From positions 1 through 16,562 of the forward strand of contig JBEKAY010000063.1 in the NCBI GenBank assembly GCA_050015675.1: DNA of 16,562 nt. The letters run 5' to 3'. Positions 1-6,434 of this stretch are shown here, piece after piece. The stretch comes from Fen-1298 sp050015675. Lineage in GTDB: Bacteria > Bacteroidota > Ignavibacteria > UBA10030. The notes beneath the pieces were generated by a model. It ran no database searches, was not told the DNA's origin, and saw nothing but the letters and a program-made list of their open reading frames with translations. Both the position numbers and the translations under genes were made by a program. The stretch's first letter is position 1. Each line of letters begins with the position of its first letter.

Positions 1-2
1 GT

Positions 3-143
3 AATCCTGGTCCATCAGGTAAGTTAACTGCTGCAGGTACTCAGACAGTATATGTTGGCGCTACACTGAATTTACCTGCATCGACGGTAGCTGGATCTTA
101 TATGAATGCTTCAGGTTTAAGTATAACGGTCAACTATAATTAG
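3..143 (+). CDS. C-terminal end of a DUF4402-like surface protein (5' end outside window)
   Basis: The open frame enters from the left edge and encodes 46 residues before a TAG stop. The text reads GTQTVYVGATLNLPAST, then AGSY, and ends in ITVNYN. An alternating, Thr/Gly/Ala-rich beta pattern with a terminal TVNYN strand is typical of the end of DUF4402 proteins, which are small secreted beta-sandwich proteins of unknown role. The start, signal peptide and most of the domain lie outside the window. The family call is recognition by eye from the last 45 residues only. No terminator is obvious after the stop. Confidence 0.65.
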   Translation, partial: NPGPSGKLTAAGTQTVYVGATLNLPASTVAGSYMNASGLSITVNYN

Positions 144-549
144 AACATACATTCATCAAAAGAGACAATAAAAAGAAACGGTGTCTGGTATAGGTAGTTA
201 TATTTTATAAATTAGGATAATATTATATGATGAGCATATATTGAAAACGACTGCTATTCTATAGCATTGTTTTTAATTCAAAGTGTTTACCACTAATTTT
301 ATTAAAATAAAAAGTCATGCACACATCCGAATATTTTAAGAACCAACTTGCAATTATTCAAGACATATATTTTATCGTCAATATTCATTCCATTAATTTC
401 TTGGATGTGATTCAGTTATGAATAAAAGTATTTCATTTTAAAGGAATAGGTCTTTACGAGAGACAGATGCAAAGATAAAGTCGTTAAAGGAAATAAAAAT
501 TATATAGTACACAGATAAATGCTTATTTACTTGTAGGAGGACATCTATA
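144..549. other. AT-rich intergenic region without a recognisable gene
   Basis: About 400 bases of AT-rich sequence with stops in all frames. No tRNA-like fold, strong hairpin or tandem repeat was seen. A weak AGACA/TGTCT pair near 163-188 has a 14-base loop and no T-run, so it is not called as a terminator. The promoter for the 550 gene presumably lies here, but no convincing -35/-10 or Bacteroidota-type TAnnTTTG element could be fixed. Confidence 0.5.
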
Positions 550-813
550 ATGGCAACATCTCAATGTCTCAAATGCGGGAATCGTTACTTTGAATCAGTC
601 GTGAAAATTCCAATTGGCTCCCCACGCCGGATCATGTTCGTTCAATGTTCAGTGTGCGGTGGAGTAGTTGGTGTTCAGGAAGAACACGGCATGAACTCAA
701 AGAAGAATTCCGAACGAATAGATCAAATGCATGAACCAGTGCGATCTTTAATCAAGAATCAGACCGTTGTTCCTTCTGACATCAACACCGTCCTGAAGCA
801 ACTCTATGGTTGA
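550..813 (+). CDS. small zinc-ribbon protein (87 aa)
   Basis: An 87-residue protein with two CxxC knuckles, C7-x-x-C10 (CLKCG) and C33-x-x-C36 (CSVCG), 23 residues apart. This spacing fits a zinc ribbon in the first half. The second half (from about residue 48) is charged and probably helical. The start is well set: AGGAGG at 535-540 lies 9 bases before the ATG. It is the first gene of a same-strand group with the repeat/metallophosphoesterase gene 73 bases downstream and the caspase-like gene after it. Its role is unknown. A nucleic-acid- or protein-binding adaptor is possible, but nothing in the sequence proves either. Confidence 0.8.
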   Translation: MATSQCLKCGNRYFESVVKIPIGSPRRIMFVQCSVCGGVVGVQEEHGMNSKKNSERIDQMHEPVRSLIKNQTVVPSDINTVLKQLYG

Positions 814-886
814 TAATGTTTTTTACAATCATCTGTAAGTTGGGCATAATTATCCACAACATAACTCTAACTAAAAGAATAATCCT

Positions 887-3562
887 ATGAAAAAAGAATT
901 GAAATCAATAAAATTTAAGAGCCAGGATACTGTAGAAGCTGGTCTGAAACGTATGAGTATTAAGTCTGAGCAGTATCAGAAACTCATTACCGAATCTGTC
1001 TCATTAAGTGATAAGAAAAGAGGTATGGTTGTCAAAGGGCTCATAAACATATCTCCTGATTTGAAGTCACACAATCACATCCTTACAATAGCCCGTAAAA
1101 TGCATAATCCTTCTTTCAGGCATGAAATTGTAAAAGCATATCATGAAACTGATAAAAAAATGGAGATGATAACGGGATTATCCACAATGACTACCAGTGA
1201 TGCGGCGCTTTTTTTCAGAGACTATTTTGATGTCGGGGGTACTACCGCTGATGTAACGAAGTGGATTGCCAATATATCCACCGTTTACATTAATAAAAAA
1301 CGTCAGGGAAAAGTTAATCCGGACTATGATGGTTTTTGGGACGATGCCTGGGATTTTGTTTGTGAGACTGTAGATACGATAGGCGGAGCTATTTCTTCAG
1401 TAGTAGATGCGGTAGTAGAAGCAGGGAAAGCATTTGCGGATATAGTTACCGATATAATCGATTACACACAAAACAGGATCAATGATATTATCGAGGCACT
1501 GCTGGATGCAGGCCGCGAAATAGGCGAATTTATTACAGGTGTAATAGAGGCAGCCGGATCTGCTATTGTAGAAGGATTAACAAAAGTATTTAAAGCCATA
1601 CTTAAAGCAGGAAAATTTATAGTTGATATATTGCAGGTTCTGTATGATAGTGCTGTAGGTTTTATTAAAGATGGCATACAGGTGCTTATTAAAATCGGAT
1701 GCAGGATTAGAGACATTCTTTCATCGGCTTTAGATATAGCACTTAGCTTGGTGAAAGATGCCATAGGCTTCCTTTTAGAACTTGGTCATTCTGTGTGGTA
1801 CATATTAAAATGGGCAGTCAAAAAATCGTACGAGGTAATTAAAGCAACTTTCGAAAAATTGCTGGAGATAGGCAAATCTATCGCAGATCTGATTGCATGG
1901 TGCGCCAGACGTACGTTAGAAGTTATTAAAAAAGGATTCCAGGTTCTTTTAGATTTAGGGAATACTTTTCTTGTCATTATTAAAACTTTGATCACCGACC
2001 CACGTAATGTTTTTAAAAAAGCTTTTCAGGCATTAAAAGAATTAGGAGCCTCAATATACGATTTTGTGAAATCGACACTTACACTTGGCCTGGATATCAT
2101 GGAAAGAACATTTAAGACGCTTAAAGAAATCGGTTTTGCCTTGGTTGATTTTCTTGAATACGCTTTGTCTCAGGGACTGGATATTTTTAAAGAAGTTGTT
2201 GTGTGGTTACTGGGAGTGGGTGTTATTGTATTTGATATTTTAATTTGGGCAATTGACAAATCGGTTGAAATTTTTGGCTGGGCACTTGAGGCAATTGATA
2301 TAGTTGTCGATTCATTTTTTGATATTGTAGAATGGATTTTGACTGATATCGGCGGTGAATGGATAGGAAACCTGGCGAAATGGCTTGCTGAAAAAGGCAG
2401 AGCTGCCATAGAGTGGTTTAAGAATAAAGTTATTCAGCCTATTTTGGCTGTTGGTAAATTGATATTTGTAATAATCCTTGCTTCCAACGATATAGTGTTT
2501 CTTGCTATTGCATATTACATCCTTAAGGCACTTGTCGATGAAAATTTAACTGACTACAAGAACTGGCCGGCTACGTTTAATGAATTTAAAAATATGTTCA
2601 GAAGTAAAATTGCCATATTACCCGAAGTAGATTCAACTCATAAATATGTTATTGTCAGCGATGCTCATAAAGAATCAAAAAACGACGTGGACAGCGGTAT
2701 AGGACATTTCTATAAAAATAAGGAATTATTCCGGACAATATTGGGTAATTATGCCAGTGATGAATCATGGACGGTCATTGCAGCGGGCGATGATGAGGAA
2801 TTCTGGTACTCGGGTGACATAAGTGCTCAATCCGACATGATTGACAAAGTGCAACCGATAATTGATAACAACCAGGTGATTTTTGATCTCCTTTCCAATG
2901 ATTTTTATAAAAACCAGACTCCGAGAAGATTCTATAAAATTCGAGGCAATCATGATGATATCTGGAACAAAGTTTCAGCCGTCAATAAGCTTGAAGATAA
3001 CGGGTTTAACAATATTGAAATTTACGATTATGCAACATTCAAGAGGAACGGAAAAGATACCCTGGTGATGCATGGCCAGCAATATGATCCCTATAATTGT
3101 GACAGGAACAATTTCTTTGGAAAGTTTGCAAGCAATTTTGTAGGCGAATCGATTGACGAACTTAATGATGTCTTGGTGGATATATTTGGAGAAGGTGCAA
3201 GAATTGAAGGCTGGAGCCTGGCCCCTTTTTATGAAAGAAGTGAATGGGAAAGCAATATCGATGAGAATTGCGGAAATCCGGAATTATCTTCGGGAGCAAT
3301 GTTCGATGAAAGGGTTATCGTAAATACTGTTCGAAATTATGATTGTAATTTGATACTGGGTCATACGCATGATGCGAAACTGATGAAAGACAGCCAAAAT
3401 CTACAACGATTTTATGCAAATTCCGGTACCTGCGGCTGGTGGGAAGATTGTGTATGGTCTGTTGAAGTTACGAGTGACGACGTTTTTATTAAGGCTTGGA
3501 CACCTGAAAATACTGTAACACCGTTCAGAAGCTTTGCCTTGACAACTGCTAATTCTTTTTAA
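887..3562 (+). CDS. amphipathic-repeat protein with C-terminal calcineurin-like metallophosphoesterase domain (891 aa)
   Basis: Residues 1-150 are a mostly charged, helical N-terminal region. Residues 174-467 are ten tandem amphipathic repeats (separate entry). Hydrophobic helices continue to about residue 560. From about 585 a calcineurin-like phosphoesterase domain carries the full motif set: D592-x-H594 (VSDAH), GDDEE at 634-638, GNHD at 687-690, H729 (MHGQ) and GHTH at 825-828. Known enzymes of this fold bind two metals and hydrolyse phosphomono- or phosphodiesters; the substrate here cannot be read. There is no signal peptide. The hydrophobic repeat faces suggest membrane association or a helical bundle (inference). 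There is no clear Shine-Dalgarno site before the ATG. The TAA is followed at once by the ATG of the caspase-like gene, so the two are probably translationally coupled. Confidence 0.85.
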   Translation: MKKELKSIKFKSQDTVEAGLKRMSIKSEQYQKLITESVSLSDKKRGMVVKGLINISPDLKSHNHILTIARKMHNPSFRHEIVKAYHETDKKMEMITGLSTMTTSDAALFFRDYFDVGGTTADVTKWIANISTVYINKKRQGKVNPDYDGFWDDAWDFVCETVDTIGGAISSVVDAVVEAGKAFADIVTDIIDYTQNRINDIIEALLDAGREIGEFITGVIEAAGSAIVEGLTKVFKAILKAGKFIVDILQVLYDSAVGFIKDGIQVLIKIGCRIRDILSSALDIALSLVKDAIGFLLELGHSVWYILKWAVKKSYEVIKATFEKLLEIGKSIADLIAWCARRTLEVIKKGFQVLLDLGNTFLVIIKTLITDPRNVFKKAFQALKELGASIYDFVKSTLTLGLDIMERTFKTLKEIGFALVDFLEYALSQGLDIFKEVVVWLLGVGVIVFDILIWAIDKSVEIFGWALEAIDIVVDSFFDIVEWILTDIGGEWIGNLAKWLAEKGRAAIEWFKNKVIQPILAVGKLIFVIILASNDIVFLAIAYYILKALVDENLTDYKNWPATFNEFKNMFRSKIAILPEVDSTHKYVIVSDAHKESKNDVDSGIGHFYKNKELFRTILGNYASDESWTVIAAGDDEEFWYSGDISAQSDMIDKVQPIIDNNQVIFDLLSNDFYKNQTPRRFYKIRGNHDDIWNKVSAVNKLEDNGFNNIEIYDYATFKRNGKDTLVMHGQQYDPYNCDRNNFFGKFASNFVGESIDELNDVLVDIFGEGARIEGWSLAPFYERSEWESNIDENCGNPELSSGAMFDERVIVNTVRNYDCNLILGHTHDAKLMKDSQNLQRFYANSGTCGWWEDCVWSVEVTSDDVFIKAWTPENTVTPFRSFALTTANSF
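1406..2287 (+). repeat. ten tandem 29-residue amphipathic repeats inside the 891-aa protein
   Basis: Aligning on a conserved glycine splits residues 174-467 into ten units. Nine are exactly 29 residues (87 bases); the second has 33. The pattern is x-x-L-L-x-(L/I/A)-G-x-x-I-x-D-I-L-x-x-A-L, then five or so variable residues, hydrophobic pair, K-x-(A/G)-F. Examples are EKLLEIGKSIADLI, QALKELGASIYDFV and KTLKEIGFALVDFL. Each unit would form helices with one greasy and one polar face. The DNA of the units has diverged far more than the protein pattern, so these are old repeats under selection, not a recent slippage product. Confidence 0.85.
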
Positions 3563-4090
3563 ATGCATTTTTTGTTGTTGTCATATTATCATCCAAGGTA
3601 TATAAATCCTCTGAAAAGTTGGGCAAATCGTTTGAGGTCTGAAGGAATTGATACAACAGAAATGTATCCTGATAAATTTTACAAGGATGATGTAATTGAA
3701 CATTTGCAATTAGATTACGATGTAGTTTTATACTTTGGACATGGAATCCGGGGTGCATGGTCTGGCTATAATCGGATCACGATAAAAGATCTTAGGACAA
3801 TAAAATCAAAACATACTCAAAAAACTATAATGAGTCTCAGTTGTTATAGTATGTGTGATACACAGAAAGATGAAAAAAGCTTCGGTGATCATATCATTGA
3901 TAATTCTTTAGCAAATTGTGTATTAGGGTATAATGATAAAATCAAGTACGAATCTAATTTGCAATTTATGAATCTTCTATTAGATAATTATTTGACAGAA
4001 AAACATGATAATTTTCGCACTTATTTATCTGCTTTTTTAAAAGATAAATATTCTTTATTAGAATTACCTTTGAAGCTATTAATGATTTAA
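3563..4090 (+). CDS. compact caspase-like (clan CD) protein (175 aa)
   Basis: This protein shows the hallmark of clan CD cysteine peptidases (caspases, gingipains, CHAT, separase). A hydrophobic strand ends in His-Gly (VVLYFGHG, H60-G61), and a second strand ends in the Cys (TIMSLSCYS, C94). At 175 residues it is about the size of a bare catalytic fold with no added domains. The ATG follows directly on the TAA of the metallophosphoesterase gene, and no Shine-Dalgarno site is visible, so it is probably made by reinitiation in a fixed ratio with its neighbour. Inference: it may cleave that neighbour or a host protein on a trigger. Activity is not proven, since many caspase-like proteins lack protease activity. 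The fold call is firmer than the function. Confidence 0.72.
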   Translation: MHFLLLSYYHPRYINPLKSWANRLRSEGIDTTEMYPDKFYKDDVIEHLQLDYDVVLYFGHGIRGAWSGYNRITIKDLRTIKSKHTQKTIMSLSCYSMCDTQKDEKSFGDHIIDNSLANCVLGYNDKIKYESNLQFMNLLLDNYLTEKHDNFRTYLSAFLKDKYSLLELPLKLLMI

Positions 4091-4164
4091 TATCTTCTAT
4101 AAATTGTAAAATGCGTCCCTCGATAAAAGACCAAGTAGCACATGGTTAGAAAAGGAGGTACATC

Positions 4165-4569
4165 ATGAGTGTCGCGAGAACTGTCAGAAATGAAACAAAA
4201 GTCATTTCGCTGAAACTCTCGGACTTGAATAATGGCGAATATCTTTTGTATAGATTGAAAGTGTGGGGAGCTCAAGGGATATTTTCTATTGTGGATGAAA
4301 AGAGCAGAGTTATCATGAAGAGCACTGATTTTCCTAACCCACAACAGGACTACTCGCGTAAATGGCCGAAAACTCCAGAAGAAATTCCAGCTGAAAAGGA
4401 TATTATTTACACGCTTGTAATTTCCTTCAATATGGCTACAAAATATTCCTATATCGTTGAGCATTATAAAGCGGATGGATCTTTACCTGTTACACTCAAA
4501 AGTATTGATTTTGAGAGCAAGAATGTCGTGGATTCGGATTACAATACATTGAGAGTACTTTTTACATAA
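4165..4569 (+). CDS. conserved-looking protein of unknown function (134 aa)
   Basis: No family is recognised. The ATG has a strong AAAGGAGG at about 4151-4158. The protein has no signal peptide and no membrane segment. Hydrophobic residues alternate in short runs (VISLKL, YLLYRLKVWG, FSIVDE, YTLVISF, YSYIVEHY), which suggests an all-beta fold. A Pro/Trp-rich stretch (FPNPQQDYSRKWP) sits in the middle. It lies 74 bases after the caspase-like gene on the same strand and may belong to that group, but its own ribosome site means coupling is not required. Weak terminator-like hairpins follow it. Confidence 0.75.
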   Translation: MSVARTVRNETKVISLKLSDLNNGEYLLYRLKVWGAQGIFSIVDEKSRVIMKSTDFPNPQQDYSRKWPKTPEEIPAEKDIIYTLVISFNMATKYSYIVEHYKADGSLPVTLKSIDFESKNVVDSDYNTLRVLFT

Positions 4570-4878
4570 TCGGAGAAAGAGGATTGTGAGCAGTACCGCA
4601 AGTTGATGTGTAGCTGTAAGAGACAACGAACTGTTTTAGTTCTTTTCATTTCTACATACGAGACAACCATTTCGAGGCTCGCCGCCTCTTTAACTTTGGT
4701 AGATTATTTTATTGGGTAGATAGAACAGGTCGTTACCACACAGTGTGATTTAAATACAATTTGTGTAGAGTGTGTAATACTATTTAGTCTTTAACAAATA
4801 TCAAGTGATTACCGCTAAGATCCGATAGAGCTATGCTAAATGCAATAGGATGATGGGAAAATGATAGCGGAAAACTGT
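4570..4878. other. intergenic region with two weak hairpins
   Basis: No gene was found. Two short inverted repeats could end the upstream transcript. GAACT/AGTTC at 4628-4642 has a 5-base loop and is followed by TTTT. GAGGC/GCCTC at 4674-4688 has a 5-base loop and is followed by TTTAA. Both stems are only 5 bp, so neither is strong. The rest is AT-rich and leads into the 21-bp array. Confidence 0.4.
4628..4646 (+). terminator. possible weak intrinsic terminator
   Basis: A 5-bp stem GAACT/AGTTC with loop GTTTT is followed by four T residues, 58 bases after the stop of the 134-aa gene. The position is right, but the stem is short and AT-rich. Confidence 0.3.
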
Positions 4879-5303
4879 CAAATGAGAAATGATACTCACC
4901 AAATGTCAGACTGCCAAGACAAATCGACATCCGTCGGGTTCCAAATGCAAAATGTCTTGCCCCAAAAAGCGTCTGTCTTCTTCCGAATGCCCCCAGAACT
5001 GTCCCAAATGAGATTTACCGGAGAAAAGAAGGGATCTGGTTATTTCCAGATGATAATAGACAAGCGCAAAATGCAAAATGTTTCGCTCCAAATGGCGTCT
5101 GTCTGCTTCCGAATGCCCTCAGAACAGTTCCAAATAAGATCTGCCGGAAAAAAAATGGAACGGGTCATTTCCAAATGACAATAGACAAGCGCAAAATGCA
5201 AAATGTTTCGCTCCAAATGGCATCTGCCCACTTTCGAATGCCTTCGGAGTGTTTCCAAATGACATTTGCCAGAGAAAAGATTTCAACAACTAATGGGGAA
5301 ATG
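4879..5303. repeat. cryptic 21-bp periodic array with a CCAAATG-like word
   Basis: The word CAAATG, or a one-base variant (CGAATG, CAGATG, CAAATA, AAAATG, GAAATG), ends at 4884, 4905, 4947, 4989, 5010, 5052, 5073, 5094, 5115, 5136 and 5157. After a single one-base slip it continues at 5177, 5198, 5219, 5240, 5261 and 5303. Every gap is 21 bases or a multiple, with weaker words at 4926, 4968 and 5031. Between the words the sequence varies, except for the six-fold higher-order pattern (next entry). Read in one frame the array gives a heptapeptide pattern, Gln/Arg/Lys-Met plus five residues, broken by the slip near 5158-5177. No Shine-Dalgarno site precedes it. It ends about 65 bases before the next gene's start. 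Confidence 0.85.
4927..5303. repeat. three tandem 126-bp units, each of six 21-mers
   Basis: The 21-bp array is organised into higher-order units: 4927-5052 (126 bases), 5053-5177 (125) and 5178-5303 (126). The sub-repeats correspond one to one. The second 21-mer (starting CAAAATGTCTTGCCCC at 4948) recurs at 5074 and 5199. GCGTCTGTCTTCTTCC at 4969 recurs near-identically at 5095 and, more diverged, at 5220. AGATTTACCGGAGAAAAG at 5011 has counterparts at 5137 and 5262. Units 2 and 3 are the most alike, identical over CAATAGACAAGCGCAAAATG-like stretches. This points to unequal-crossover duplication of a hexamer after an older 21-bp expansion. Confidence 0.85.
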
Positions 5304-5367
5304 GAAAAAGCGAAGAATAAATCCATTCGCAATTACAACATCACTCACCAACAATAAGGAGGTCGTC

Positions 5368-6072
5368 ATGAATAAGAAACAAGAGAACAAACAGACCATG
5401 TGGGAAGCTATCTTGAAGCTTTTCAATCAAAACAAGGCAAAGGTGGATGCGAATCCCGGCTTTGCTTCATCGGTTGCAGCGTTGGTACAAACCACGGATG
5501 CGGCTCGTAAGAAGATTTCGGAAGCCGACAATGCGATCAAGGGGAAAGCGCAGGAGAAAGCTGCAGCAGAAGATGCGCTTATCGCAACACTTGTGCCTGT
5601 GCTTGCGGCGCTCAGGATACACGCACATAAAGAGAATCATTCGGAACTTTGGATGAAGGTAGATCTCTCACCCTCCGATCTTAAAGGCATGCGTGACACA
5701 GCGCTGAAAGATGTGGCAGTTATGCTTATCGCCCTTGCGAACGAGTACACTACTGATCTTGTCCAGCACGGAATTGGAAAAGACAAGTTAGATGACCTTC
5801 AGAAGAAAGCCGATACGTACTTTGATGCTTTGAGCCAGCGTTTAGGCGGTGAAGCGGTGCGAGGTGGAGCACGTGCAGCGGCAGATGAGTTGGTTTCTCA
5901 GGTGGATCAAATTCTTACCCGTGAGATAGACGACTATATGGAAATGATGCAAGAGAGCGATCCCGAGTTTTATAATACGTATTGGTCCGTTAGGCATATA
6001 CGCGACACAGGCATACGGCACAGGTCGAAGCCGGCACCTGCACCTGTTGCTGAGCTTGCGTCGGCAAAGTAA
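5368..6072 (+). CDS. alpha-helical protein of unknown function (234 aa)
   Basis: The start at 5368 is chosen because AAGGAGG at 5356-5362 lies 5 bases before it; the frame stays open further upstream, but that part belongs to the repeat array. The protein has no signal peptide or membrane segment and is rich in Ala, Lys, Glu and Asp. It appears helical almost throughout, as in a long-helix bundle, with a segment ARKKISEADNAIKGKAQEKA that could form a coiled coil. The C-terminus is a short Pro/Ala tail (PAPAPVAELASAK). No family was recognised. A shrunken copy of the same gene lies at 9164-9262, so this sequence has been duplicated locally. Its start lies just downstream of the 21-bp array, which may therefore sit in its control region (inference). 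Confidence 0.85.
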   Translation: MNKKQENKQTMWEAILKLFNQNKAKVDANPGFASSVAALVQTTDAARKKISEADNAIKGKAQEKAAAEDALIATLVPVLAALRIHAHKENHSELWMKVDLSPSDLKGMRDTALKDVAVMLIALANEYTTDLVQHGIGKDKLDDLQKKADTYFDALSQRLGGEAVRGGARAAADELVSQVDQILTREIDDYMEMMQESDPEFYNTYWSVRHIRDTGIRHRSKPAPAPVAELASAK

Positions 6073-6080
6073 AAACTGAC

Positions 6081-6111
6081 CCCCCTATCGGCCACCTCGT
6101 GAATGAGGGGG
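6081..6111 (+). terminator. possible terminator after the 234-aa gene
   Basis: CCCCCT at 6081-6086 can pair with AGGGGG at 6106-6111 across a 19-base loop, followed by ACAAATTTTG. It lies 8 bases after the stop. The stem is GC-rich, but the loop is long and the T-run interrupted. Confidence 0.35.
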
Positions 6112-6208
6112 ACAAATTTTGTTTGCGTTAGAACGGATTCGAAATGACAAAGGAATAGAAGAGTAGGAATATAGTTGGACGTAGGGAATAAAGATAAGGG
6201 AACAAGCA

Positions 6209-6325
6209 ATGAATTTAACAGAACATTTTACATTAGAAGAAATGACAGCTTCTGATTATATATCGAAAGGAGGAACACGCAATGAGCGGACACGATACAC
6301 CACCGTTGGGGGATACCGATTGTAG
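6209..6325 (+). pseudogene. N-terminal remnant of an M15-type peptidase (endolysin-like)
   Basis: The ATG at 6209 opens a 38-codon frame starting with NLTEHFTLEEMTASD. This closely resembles the N-terminus of peptidase M15A proteins (phage-type D,D-/L,D-carboxypeptidases), which begin with a Leu-(T/S)-(E/D)-H-F-x-L-x-E-(F/M)-(T/L) segment. After about 20 residues the resemblance ends and a TAG follows. No zinc-binding HxxxxxxD or catalytic EHH segment exists downstream. It is either a truncated relic of a cell-wall peptidase gene or a chance scrap of one. The frame is overlapped by a 24-codon ORF with its own ribosome site. Confidence 0.5.
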
Positions 6326-6356
6326 CGGGGATATACATTATTATCATCACTATTGA
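6282..6356 (+). CDS. candidate 24-aa peptide gene, His/Asp/Tyr-rich
   Basis: AAAGGAGG at 6266-6273 lies 8 bases before ATG 6282, which is as good as any ribosome site in the window. The frame gives SGHDTPPLGDTDCSGD then IHYYHHY and a TGA. The composition (four His, four Asp, three Tyr, one Cys) is unlike random AT-rich sequence. It overlaps the M15 remnant in another frame. No homologue is known to me. It may be a real micropeptide or the intact 5' end of a gene lost at the same junction that cut the M15 gene. Confidence 0.35.
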   Translation: MSGHDTPPLGDTDCSGDIHYYHHY

Positions 6357-6434
6357 GTAAAATAAATAATTACCGGAGGAAGTCGAAATCCGATAAAGTA
6401 TTTGTAAAATAAATTTAATAAGGAGAAACACATC

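Noticed and set aside
4879..5303. CRISPR array
   Set aside because: Only 6-8 bases are shared between units and the period is 21 bases; CRISPR repeats are longer and near-identical with unrelated spacers of 26-40 bases.
5266..5367. Longer N-terminus for the 5368 gene
   Set aside because: The extension is made of the end of the 21-bp array, has no ribosome site, and the AAGGAGG at 5356-5362 clearly serves the ATG at 5368.
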